A DNA stretch of 7,928 nt from Cytophagales bacterium. GTDB taxonomy: Bacteria; Bacteroidota; Bacteroidia; Cytophagales; Cyclobacteriaceae. Position numbers and translations under genes: made by a program. The stretch covers positions 1-7,928 of the forward strand of contig JAHEMU010000113.1 of the NCBI GenBank assembly GCA_024643485.1, given 5' to 3'. This document shows positions 1 through 6,031 of the stretch, piece after piece. How positions within the stretch are numbered: position 1 is the first letter of the stretch; every line of letters starts with the position of its first letter. Below the pieces are notes generated by a model that had not been told where the DNA came from, did no database searches, and worked only from the letters and a program-made list of their open reading frames with translations.

Positions 1-37
1 ATCATAGCTTTAACCTTTAAATTTCTAATGACTTAAA

Positions 38-53
38 AGCCAATCAAATGCCA
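38..53 (-). promoter_or_regulatory. Candidate sigma-54 (-24/-12) promoter, leftward
   Basis: Read on the minus strand this is TGGCATTTGATTGGCT. Against the sigma-54 consensus TGGCACGNNNNTTGCW it matches 9 of 12 specified positions, including the near-invariant GG (-25/-24) and GC (-13/-12) at exact spacing. The predicted transcription start is near base 27, reading leftward. On the same strand an AAAGG (18-14) lies 8 nt before an ATG at 5-3, so a gene could begin at the extreme left edge, but only five of its bases are visible. The palindromes at 93-153 lie at ordinary enhancer distance upstream. The match is by eye and unverified. Confidence 0.45.
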
Positions 54-92
54 AAATATTAAATCATCAAAATTAAAGTAAAATGAGTGTTT

Positions 93-153
93 TGTTCGCT
101 TGTTGAACAATAAACTGCCCATTTTTATACAGGTTAATGTCCATTTTTGGACA
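93..153. promoter_or_regulatory. Three phased palindromic sites, probable enhancer for the adjacent NtrC-type regulator
   Basis: Site A (93-109) is TGTTC-N7-GAACA. Site B (116-131) is TGCCCATTTTTATACA. Site C (138-153) is TGTCCATTTTTGGACA, with perfect 6-bp arms. B matches C at 13 of 16 positions and lies exactly 22 bp away; the centre of A is 22.5 bp from that of B. All three therefore fit TGTYC-N6/7-GRACA and sit on roughly the same face of the helix. NtrC-family activators bind dyad sites through a Fis-type helix-turn-helix and often bind tandem sites cooperatively. The array lies between the leftward sigma-54-like element and the regulator gene, so it could serve divergent activation, autoregulation or both. 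Binding by this regulator is inferred from proximity. Confidence 0.55.
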
Positions 154-172
154 CAAAGTATAGCCTATATCG

Positions 173-1564
173 ATGAAATCCGTTAATTTAATTTCTGAAA
201 TGAAAAAGATAAGTGCTAATATTTTAATAATTGATGATGATGAGTTTGTAGGGTTGTCGCTACAAATGCTATTGGAACAATACTATTCGAAGGTGGAAAT
301 TGTACAGGATCCTACTAAAATAGTTGAGCAGATTAACCATCATAAATTTCAATTGATTTTACTGGATATGAACTTTAAGCATGGCTATACATCAGGCAAA
401 GAGGGTATTTATTGGTTAAATTTAATACATAAACATAGCCCTGAAGCAAGTGTGGTGATGATGACTGCTTATGGAGAAATCAACCTTGCCGTTCAAACTC
501 TAAAAGAGGGAGCTGTTGACTTTATCACAAAACCATGGAATAACGATAAAATCCTTGCGACGGTTTCAGCAGCAGTCAGTTTAAGCTTTGAAAAGTCAAA
601 AGTGGATCAGCTAGAGAAAAAACAAAGAACACTTTCAACCGAAAATTATCCTGAAAAATTTGTTTGGGGGATATCTAAAGTAATGATGGAGGTGAAAACC
701 ATCATTGAAAAAGTGGCTCTAACCGATGCTAATGTGTTAATTACAGGCGAAAATGGCACGGGAAAAGAACGAGTAGCTAAAGAAATCCATCGAGTTTCCT
801 CAAGATCATCACAAATATTCTTATCTGTAGACTTAGGGTCTTTACCGGGGAATCTTTTTGAATCAGAGCTATTTGGACATAAGAAAGGTTCGTTTACGGA
901 TGCTAAAGAAGAGCGAATGGGTAGGATGGAAGCGGCAAATGGAGGAACCTTATTTCTTGATGAAATAGGAAATATAGACCTCAACCAACAAGTTAAATTA
1001 TTAACTGCTGTACAAAAAAAAGCCATTGTTCCACTAGGGGATAATCATGCTAAACCTGTGGATATTCGTATTATTAGTGCTACAAATGCCGATTTAGATC
1101 AAAGAGTCAAAGAAAAATCATTTCGTGAGGATTTATTCTATCGGTTAAATACCATCGAGATTACCGTTCCTCCTTTGCGTGAAAGAAAGGAAGACATCCC
1201 AGCCTTGGCGCAATTTTACTTTGAAAAATATACTCTAAAATATCAACGAAATTTGATTTTACCACCAACAACCATTCAGGAGCTAGTAAACTATCAATGG
1301 CCTGGAAATATTCGCGAATTACAACATGCAATGGAAAGGGCTATATTATTATGTGACTCTAAAGAATTAAGCGGTTCCGACTTTCGGCTTACTATGAATA
1401 ATGTTACACAAAAGAATTTGCCTGGTTTTAATTTGGATGAACTAGAAAAGTGGGCAATTGAAAATGCGCTTAAAAAATGCGAAGGCAATGTAAGTCATGC
1501 TGCAGATGAATTAGGGCTATCAAGAGGCGCGCTTTATAGAAGGATGGAAAAATATGGATTATGA
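173..1564 (+). CDS. Sigma-54-dependent response regulator (NtrC family)
   Basis: This 463-residue protein is a transcription activator that, when phosphorylated, should form an ATPase ring that remodels sigma-54 RNA polymerase. Receiver domain, about 16-135: acidic residues D21-D23, phosphoacceptor D65 in LILLDMNF, T98 and K120. The loop after D65 is longer than usual. AAA+ domain, about 165-395: Walker A GENGTGKE (192-199), sigma-54 contact loop GSFTDA (239-244, variant of GAFTGA), Walker B FLDEIG with D263 and E264, arginine-finger region FREDLFYRLN (318-326) and sensor II WPGNIRELQ with R381. A Fis-type helix-turn-helix occupies about 425-463. All catalytic motifs are intact and the length is normal. 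The ATG at 173 is used, but Met10 (base 200) is also plausible because the receiver begins soon after it. The stop overlaps the kinase start (ATGA), so the two are cotranscribed. The regulon is not identifiable from sequence. Confidence 0.95.
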   Translation: MKSVNLISEMKKISANILIIDDDEFVGLSLQMLLEQYYSKVEIVQDPTKIVEQINHHKFQLILLDMNFKHGYTSGKEGIYWLNLIHKHSPEASVVMMTAYGEINLAVQTLKEGAVDFITKPWNNDKILATVSAAVSLSFEKSKVDQLEKKQRTLSTENYPEKFVWGISKVMMEVKTIIEKVALTDANVLITGENGTGKERVAKEIHRVSSRSSQIFLSVDLGSLPGNLFESELFGHKKGSFTDAKEERMGRMEAANGGTLFLDEIGNIDLNQQVKLLTAVQKKAIVPLGDNHAKPVDIRIISATNADLDQRVKEKSFREDLFYRLNTIEITVPPLRERKEDIPALAQFYFEKYTLKYQRNLILPPTTIQELVNYQWPGNIRELQHAMERAILLCDSKELSGSDFRLTMNNVTQKNLPGFNLDELEKWAIENALKKCEGNVSHAADELGLSRGALYRRMEKYGL

Positions 1565-2901
1565 TAAAATTTGAAATCATAACGAATCGACATTGGTCAC
1601 GACTTTTATTAAGAATATTCGTTTTTACCGCATTATGTATACTATTTTGCTATTTTTTGTGGGGGCAGCCCAATTATTTAAGACTCACCTACACAGGGGT
1701 TGCTTTATTGCTAGCAGGGATTGAATTAGTTAGATATTTCAATAGACTTTATGGAGATTTTAATAGTTTTTTACTCTCCTTGTTGCAGGAAGATTTTACA
1801 TTAAGGTTTAAGGTGGATCCTAAAAAGGAAGGAAATACGGGTGTTTATTACGAAACGTTAAATCTTATTACACAAAAATTCAGAGACATAAGTCTGGCTA
1901 AAGAAGAAGAACATCAATTTCTTTCCATGCTCATAAAACAGATGAATGTTGGAATTATTGTGATCACTGATAAACAAGAAATTACCATGGTAAACGATGC
2001 ATTTCTGACGATTACCAATCAAAAAGTAGTAAATTCAATTCAATCCATAGAAAGGCGTAATAAAGGATTGGCTCAAATCCTGACAGAGATAAAAGCAGGT
2101 GAAGTGAAGTTGCTGAAAATGGAATTTAATAGGCGAATCAGACAATTAAGCCTGCATGCATCTGCTATAAAAACGAACACAGGAATTATCCGATTAATTA
2201 CAATTCAGGATATTAGGCAGGAATTAGATAGAAATGAGTGGGATTCATGGCAAAAATTAATCAGAGTGCTTACTCATGAGATTATGAATTCTGTAACTCC
2301 AATTTCGTCATTATCAGACACCTTATTATATATGGATTCTAGTGCTACTGATTGGAATAATCGAGTACAGATTGGCCTTGAGGCTATTAAGAACAGATCT
2401 GAAGGTTTATTAAAATTCACAAATACATATAGAGAACTCACTAAAATACCCCTACCGCATTTTGAACAAATACAAGTTAAATCACTTTTTGAAATGATAA
2501 TAGAAATGTATTCAGGTGAGGTTGAAAAGGACCATTTAAAAATAAATTATGAATTGTCTGACCATGAGTTAGAGGTATTAGGTGATAAAGAAATGCTTGA
2601 AAGGATTTTGATTAATCTGATTAAAAATGGGATTGAAGCATCAAATCATACAGGGAAAATCCCTTCCATTTTATTAAGAGGCTTTAAAGGAAATGATGGA
2701 AAGTTAATAATTACGATTCAAGACAATGGAAATGGGATAGCTGAAGAAATAAGAGATCAAATCTTTATTCCTTTTTTCACAACCAAAAAAGAAGGATCTG
2801 GAATTGGTCTTAGCTTATGTAGGCAAATGGCGCTCCTGCACGGTGGTACTTTAAATTTAGATTCAACTGAATTTGGAACCATCGCTACTTTCACAATTTA
2901 A
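1561..2901 (+). CDS. Membrane sensor histidine kinase (NtrY-like), partner of the upstream regulator
   Basis: This 446-residue kinase should autophosphorylate at H239 and pass the phosphate to D65 of the preceding regulator. Two hydrophobic helices, about 15-34 and 41-57, anchor it in the inner membrane. Only about six residues separate them, so there is no periplasmic sensor domain. A PAS-like domain lies at about 115-220 (VGIIVITDKQEITMVNDAF). The dimerisation/phosphoacceptor helix contains LTHEIMNSVTPI with H239. The catalytic ATPase domain has the N box NLIKNGIEAS (352-361), G1 DNGNGI (388-393), F box FIPFFTT (402-408) and G2 GSGIGLSL (412-419). All boxes are intact. The start overlaps the regulator stop by four bases, indicating translational coupling. 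The signal is unknown; the PAS-like domain or a membrane cue is the likeliest input. No clear terminator follows. Confidence 0.94.
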   Translation: MIKFEIITNRHWSRLLLRIFVFTALCILFCYFLWGQPNYLRLTYTGVALLLAGIELVRYFNRLYGDFNSFLLSLLQEDFTLRFKVDPKKEGNTGVYYETLNLITQKFRDISLAKEEEHQFLSMLIKQMNVGIIVITDKQEITMVNDAFLTITNQKVVNSIQSIERRNKGLAQILTEIKAGEVKLLKMEFNRRIRQLSLHASAIKTNTGIIRLITIQDIRQELDRNEWDSWQKLIRVLTHEIMNSVTPISSLSDTLLYMDSSATDWNNRVQIGLEAIKNRSEGLLKFTNTYRELTKIPLPHFEQIQVKSLFEMIIEMYSGEVEKDHLKINYELSDHELEVLGDKEMLERILINLIKNGIEASNHTGKIPSILLRGFKGNDGKLIITIQDNGNGIAEEIRDQIFIPFFTTKKEGSGIGLSLCRQMALLHGGTLNLDSTEFGTIATFTI

Positions 2902-2942
2902 TAAAAATCCAGACCTAATGCATCTTTTGAAATTGAAGTAAT

Positions 2943-2957
2943 ACTTTAACGTAAAGT
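2943..2957. promoter_or_regulatory. Perfect inverted repeat, possible operator
   Basis: ACTTTA-ACG-TAAAGT is a perfect dyad with 6-bp arms and a 3-bp centre, 42 bp after the kinase stop. It is AT-only in the arms and has no T-run behind it, so it makes a poor terminator. It lies about 26 bp upstream of a sigma-54-like sequence at 2983-2998. No second copy was noticed in the window. Confidence 0.3.
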
Positions 2958-2982
2958 TGATTCTTGGGTATTGATAACATTT

Positions 2983-2998
2983 TGGCCTGATATTTGGT
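2983..2998 (+). promoter_or_regulatory. Weak sigma-54-like element upstream of the lipoprotein gene
   Basis: TGGCCTGATATTTGGT has the TGGC of a -24 box and TTG of a -12 box at the right spacing, but the near-invariant C at -12 is G. The same bases include GATATTTG, one mismatch from the Bacteroidota -7 motif TAnnTTTG, without a good -33 TTTG. Either could place the start of transcription near 3000-3010, giving a leader of about 100 nt before the ATG at 3107. Neither assignment is secure. Confidence 0.22.
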
Positions 2999-3106
2999 TA
3001 TCCTGTGTAAACTATTAAAATCATCATTTTAAGTACATGGAGTAAATAATCCTTCGAAAAATGATGAAATTTGCTTAGCTTAAATTAAAATTTAAACAAC
3101 AGTAAC

Positions 3107-5149
3107 ATGAACAAACGATTACCATACCTTTTAAAGTTCACCGCTATTTTTGCCATTTTGGCATCTATGGTGATACTTGAATCATGTTCATCGGGAAAGA
3201 AGGCTTTAGGACGAGGAAATTATTATGAATCCGTTATGCTTTCTATCAACCGATTGCGTCGAAATCCTGATCATAAAAAATCAAGAGAAACATTGAGTTA
3301 TTCCTACCCGCTCTCCCTTCAATTTTACGAAGAGAATGTACGAAATTTACAAGCACGAAATGATCCAAATAAATGGACCGGAATCATGGAGTCTTACAGT
3401 AGAATTAATTCCATGTATGAGGAAATACGCCGTGCGCCAGGTGCATTAAAAGTAATACCCAACCCTAAAAATTATTATAATGAACTAGCGGATGCACGAA
3501 ATAATGCAGCTGAAGAAAGTTATCAAATTGGCTTGGCTGAAATGAGTAAAAACACTCGTATGGCAGGAAAAGAGGCTTATAGAGCATTCCAACGAGCAGA
3601 TGGTTTTGTAAATGGCTATAAGGACGTCACCAGAAAAATGGAAGATGCTTATTGGTTAGCTACTTTAAAAGTATTAATCGCTCCAATACCAGTGACGAAT
3701 GCTCGTGTTCAACTAAGTGCAAATTTTATGGAGGATAAAATACATGAATACCTTAAAACGAATCCTGTTGACGAGTTTGTTCGGTTTATGACTCCTGCAG
3801 ATTTAGAACAATTGAATATGATGCCAGATCAGGTTTTACAATTGCATTTTGATGAATTTACAATTGGTGAGGTATATACAGTTGAAAAGCAAATAGAGGC
3901 TTCCAAGGATAGTGTCGTTTTAGCTACCGTAAATGCTCCAAATTTAGCTGGAAACTTTACTTCTGGTAACAATTCGTCTGTAAATACAAATAACAATACT
4001 ACCAATAATAACAGTAGTACAACTAATAATACGACGAATAATACCAATAATACTACGAATAACACGACCAACAATAGCAGTAGTACAACTAATAATACGA
4101 CGAACAATACTAGTAACACTACTAACAATAACACCAATAACAATAGTAGTACAACTAATAATACCAATAACACAACAAATAATACGACGGATAATACAAG
4201 TAACACTACGAACAACACAAATAATAGTAGTAGTACAACTAATAATACGTCAAATAATAACAGCAGTTCTTCAAATGATAGTTCCTCAAATACGAATACT
4301 GGGAATACTGGAGACAATTCTTCTTCAAATAATTCCAATACAAGTACTGGAGGAAATAATTCAAACTCATCGACAAATACAGGTGATTCAGGCAAATCTG
4401 ACAGAAATACTCAAATTCAAATATGCCATAAAGCAGGTGTGACGAATTTAAACTTAAAAGTGCCGGAATCTGCTTTGGGTGGGCATTTGAAGCATGGTGA
4501 TGCTATTTTTGCATGTAATACAGATCTATCTAAAGTAAAAGTTAGAGTATGTCACTCTACTGGTGCGAGCGGTAAAACTCAATCGTTGGAAATCTCAGCG
4601 AATGCCTTAAGTGCTCATTTAGAACACGGTGATGTACTAGGTGGCTGCGATGGAAGTTCATACATGGTAGAGGTGAAAGACTCTAAAGAAAACAAAGGAG
4701 ACGATTCTAAGGACAAGGATAATAATGGTAAAGGAAAAGGTAACGGATCTGATCAACCAATGTTATTTGCTTCACTAGATAATGGAATGAATATGTTCAA
4801 TTATGCAGAAGTTGAAATTGATACTAATATTAACGTATATGGTACTGTAAAGGCTAAGGTATTTATATTTGAAAAAACGTTGAGAAGCTACGGAACAATG
4901 GATTTTAAAGTATTGGATGCCAATACAAATAGTGTTGTTTCTGCAGAAAAATTAAATGGAGAATACATTTGGCAAACAAAATGGGGGTATTTTAATGGCG
5001 ACGAGCGCGCGTTAACAGCCGAACAATTGCAAATTATGAATACTAGGGAAGCTGTTCCTCCAACAGATCAGGATATGTTTATCGGGTTTACAAGACCGAT
5101 ATTTGATCAGCTAGTAAATAAACTACAGAGATTCTATAGTCAGTATTAA
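3107..5149 (+). CDS. Predicted lipoprotein with Asn/Thr/Ser repeat and two CH...HGD...C modules
   Basis: This 680-residue protein of unknown function carries a lipoprotein signal: basic MNKR, a hydrophobic stretch, then LESC with lipidated Cys27 (Glu before Ser is atypical). No acidic surface-export signal follows (CSSGKK), so the membrane face is uncertain. Residues 28-275 are mostly helical, including GNYYESVMLSINRLRRNP, and resemble a hypothetical lipoprotein family I associate with Bacteroidota. Residues 286-430 are almost wholly Asn, Thr, Ser and Gly. Two modules 42 residues apart follow: C440-H441...H460-x-x-H463-G-D...C470 and C482-H483...H504-x-x-H507-G-D...C514. A charged Lys/Asp/Gly linker (522-548) leads to a conserved-looking C-terminus (570-680) with VYGTVKAKVFIFEK and GYFNGDERALTAEQL. 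The repeat and modules look like an insertion splitting an older domain. It is convergent with the next two genes. Coding status is secure; function is not. Confidence 0.9.
   Translation: MNKRLPYLLKFTAIFAILASMVILESCSSGKKALGRGNYYESVMLSINRLRRNPDHKKSRETLSYSYPLSLQFYEENVRNLQARNDPNKWTGIMESYSRINSMYEEIRRAPGALKVIPNPKNYYNELADARNNAAEESYQIGLAEMSKNTRMAGKEAYRAFQRADGFVNGYKDVTRKMEDAYWLATLKVLIAPIPVTNARVQLSANFMEDKIHEYLKTNPVDEFVRFMTPADLEQLNMMPDQVLQLHFDEFTIGEVYTVEKQIEASKDSVVLATVNAPNLAGNFTSGNNSSVNTNNNTTNNNSSTTNNTTNNTNNTTNNTTNNSSSTTNNTTNNTSNTTNNNTNNNSSTTNNTNNTTNNTTDNTSNTTNNTNNSSSTTNNTSNNNSSSSNDSSSNTNTGNTGDNSSSNNSNTSTGGNNSNSSTNTGDSGKSDRNTQIQICHKAGVTNLNLKVPESALGGHLKHGDAIFACNTDLSKVKVRVCHSTGASGKTQSLEISANALSAHLEHGDVLGGCDGSSYMVEVKDSKENKGDDSKDKDNNGKGKGNGSDQPMLFASLDNGMNMFNYAEVEIDTNINVYGTVKAKVFIFEKTLRSYGTMDFKVLDANTNSVVSAEKLNGEYIWQTKWGYFNGDERALTAEQLQIMNTREAVPPTDQDMFIGFTRPIFDQLVNKLQRFYSQY
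4013..4254 (+). repeat. In-frame imperfect tandem repeat encoding Asn/Thr/Ser
   Basis: The block AGTAGTACAACTAATAATAC starts at 4013, 4079, 4145 and 4229. The first two copies are identical for 26 bases. Spacings are 66, 66 and 84 bp (22, 22 and 28 codons), so each unit encodes SSTTNN followed by TT/NN runs and the frame is always kept. Between blocks the sequence is a degenerate mixture of Asn (AAT/AAC) and Thr (ACN) codons. Low-complexity flanks extend to about 3962 and 4396. The pattern suggests growth by unequal recombination or slippage, and copy number may vary between strains. Confidence 0.85.
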
Positions 5150-5174
5150 AATTATAGGGATCTTAATCTAAAGG

Positions 5175-5207
5175 AAAACAGTCATCTAAAGGTGGCTGTT
5201 TTTTTTT
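5175..5207 (+). terminator. Rho-independent terminator of the lipoprotein gene
   Basis: A 12-bp stem (5175-5186 with 5191-5202, two G-T pairs) closes a TAAA loop and runs into Ts up to 5207. It starts 26 bp after the lipoprotein stop. In the leftward direction the hairpin is followed only by CCTTT, so it would be a weak terminator for the convergent small genes. Confidence 0.88.
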
Positions 5208-5223
5208 GTGGATAAAGAAAAGG

Positions 5224-5463
5224 TTAAACGTAAAATTCTAATTGAAAAACAGCATCGTTATTTTCAATAGGAATGGGGCGCATGGCTAAAATGTGCTGAG
5301 AATTGAAAGCTGAAATAAATTCAGTTCTGCTAATTCTCTCCTTTTTCACGCCCGGTAATACCTTATAATATTGCATACGGCCACTTTGATTCGTCAATGC
5401 CATATAGACACAGGCGAATTTGAACGGAATAGGGGAGGGGACGTATCTAAATTTAGTACTCAT
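5224..5463 (-). CDS. Small hypothetical protein, second gene of a leftward pair
   Basis: This 79-residue protein is not recognised. It has no signal peptide, membrane segment or cysteine pair motif (one Cys only). It begins MSTKFRYVPSPIPFKFACVYM, continues with a basic stretch (GRMQYYKVLPGVKKERISR) and ends with VFQLEFYV; alternating hydrophobic residues suggest a compact beta-rich cytoplasmic protein. The ATG at 5463-5461 shares one base with the stop of the upstream gene (TAATG), a typical coupling arrangement, which is the main support for both being real. It converges on the lipoprotein gene with 74 bp between stops. Function unknown. Confidence 0.65.
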   Translation of the reverse strand: MSTKFRYVPSPIPFKFACVYMALTNQSGRMQYYKVLPGVKKERISRTEFISAFNSQHILAMRPIPIENNDAVFQLEFYV

Positions 5464-5717
5464 TAAGAATAGCTATAATTAGCTTTAAAATTATCGTAAA
5501 TTTGCTGATTTTGTATAAAATTATATTCCGCTAATAATGTATATGCATCATTGGGAACGTAATTAAAGTTATTATTGAAGTGTGAAATTTGTTCGGTAAG
5601 TTCTTTAATATAAAATTGTATTTCTTGAATATTTTTACATTTTTTGGGAGATACAAAGTGACGATCAACAAAAAGTTTGAACGTTCTTTCGATTCTTTTG
5701 TGTTCAAGTTGATTCAT
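5463..5717 (-). CDS. Small hypothetical protein, first gene of a leftward pair
   Basis: This 84-residue protein is not recognised. The start is taken as the ATG at 5717-5715 (MNQLEHKRIERTFKLFVD); a GTG at 5735 would add six residues but is less likely. The N-terminal half (residues 3-45) is rich in charged and hydrophobic residues and probably helical; the C-terminal half is rich in Asn, Tyr and Phe. There is no membrane segment or signal peptide. The N-terminal LEHKRIERTFKLFVDR faintly recalls small DUF3024-type proteins, but the rest does not match, so I make no assignment. The stop overlaps the next start by one base (TAATG). Its promoter should lie in the AT-rich region to the right, shared divergently with the gene at 6032. 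Confidence 0.62.
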   Translation of the reverse strand: MNQLEHKRIERTFKLFVDRHFVSPKKCKNIQEIQFYIKELTEQISHFNNNFNYVPNDAYTLLAEYNFIQNQQIYDNFKANYSYS

Positions 5718-5786
5718 AATAGTGTAGTTTTGCACAGATGAAAAAATTATTATGATGTAAATTAGAACAAAACAATTGATTTATGC

Positions 5787-5818
5787 AAATATTTGTGTGT
5801 AAAATTGCACAAATATTT
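5787..5818. repeat. 11-bp perfect inverted repeat
   Basis: AAATATTTGTG (5787-5797) is repeated in reverse complement as CACAAATATTT (5808-5818) with a 10-bp spacer. The left arm also lies within a smaller perfect palindrome, CAAATATTTG (5786-5795). No T-run follows, so a terminator is unlikely. It sits 70-100 bp upstream of the leftward start at 5717, where a regulator site or a stem in a leader would be reasonable. Confidence 0.5.
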
Positions 5819-5856
5819 TACTATTGTGCTCTTATTGCTTAAAAACGAACAAAATT

Positions 5857-5872
5857 ACTTATATTTATAAGT
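5857..5872. promoter_or_regulatory. Palindromic operator-like site
   Basis: ACTTATA-TT-TATAAGT is a perfect 16-bp dyad with 7-bp arms, in the middle of the divergent region. Size and symmetry suit a dimeric repressor or activator site. No cognate regulator is identifiable nearby, and AT-rich DNA yields such palindromes by chance more readily than balanced DNA. Confidence 0.35.
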
Positions 5873-6031
5873 GACTATTTTTTTGAAATGAGGTATGTGG
5901 ATTGCGAAATTGTTATAAATTTGTATGTCTCAAATAAAAGGATGGACACACTCAAGAAAACTAATTAACATTCCTATTGAATATTATAGTATTTTTTATG
6001 TACTTACACCAAAAATTACAATAACACTATT

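Larger units (their letters stand above)
5718..6031. other. AT-rich divergent intergenic region (314 bp)
   Basis: This gap separates the leftward small genes from the rightward membrane-protein gene and should hold both promoters. Visible contents are an 11-bp inverted repeat (5787-5818), a 7-bp-arm palindrome (5857-5872), TTGCACA as a direct repeat at 5730 and 5805, and TAAATTTG at 5916-5923. The last matches the Bacteroidota -7 motif TAnnTTTG exactly on the plus strand but lacks a good -33 TTTG at normal distance. If used, it would give a leader of roughly 100 nt before the ATG at 6032. No RNA gene or riboswitch was recognised. Confidence 0.6.

Noticed and set aside
148..164. TTGGACACAAAGTATAGC as a forward sigma-54 promoter for the regulator gene.
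   Set aside because: GG (149-150) and GC (163-164) are two bases too far apart for a -24/-12 promoter.
646..1026. Minus-strand open frame of 126 codons inside the response regulator.
   Set aside because: It lies entirely within conserved AAA+ coding sequence on the other strand and has no features of its own.
1294..1488. Minus-strand open frame of 64 codons at the end of the response regulator.
   Set aside because: Antisense shadow of the sensor II and helix-turn-helix coding region.
2943..2970. ACTTTAACGTAAAGT hairpin as terminator of the kinase operon.
   Set aside because: The stem is weak, with no run of Ts after it.
4013..4254. Regularly spaced repeats considered as a CRISPR array.
   Set aside because: The repeats are in-frame codons within one gene, spacers share the same low-complexity composition, and no cas genes are present.
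3829..4395. Minus-strand open frame of 188 codons, almost all Leu and Val at its centre, resembling a hydrophobic membrane protein.
   Set aside because: It is the antisense of the Asn/Thr/Ser repeat. The codon composition of the repeat removes stops in that frame, and the lipoprotein on the plus strand is clearly the real gene.
5718..5735. GTG start at 5735 for the 84-residue leftward protein, adding six residues.
   Set aside because: An in-frame ATG follows at 5717, and neither start has a Shine-Dalgarno sequence; ATG is the simpler choice.
5926..5948. TGTC...GACA pair upstream of the 6032 gene as another regulator site of the TGTYC-GRACA type.
   Set aside because: The half-sites are 15 bp apart rather than 6-7, and the adjoining bases do not match.
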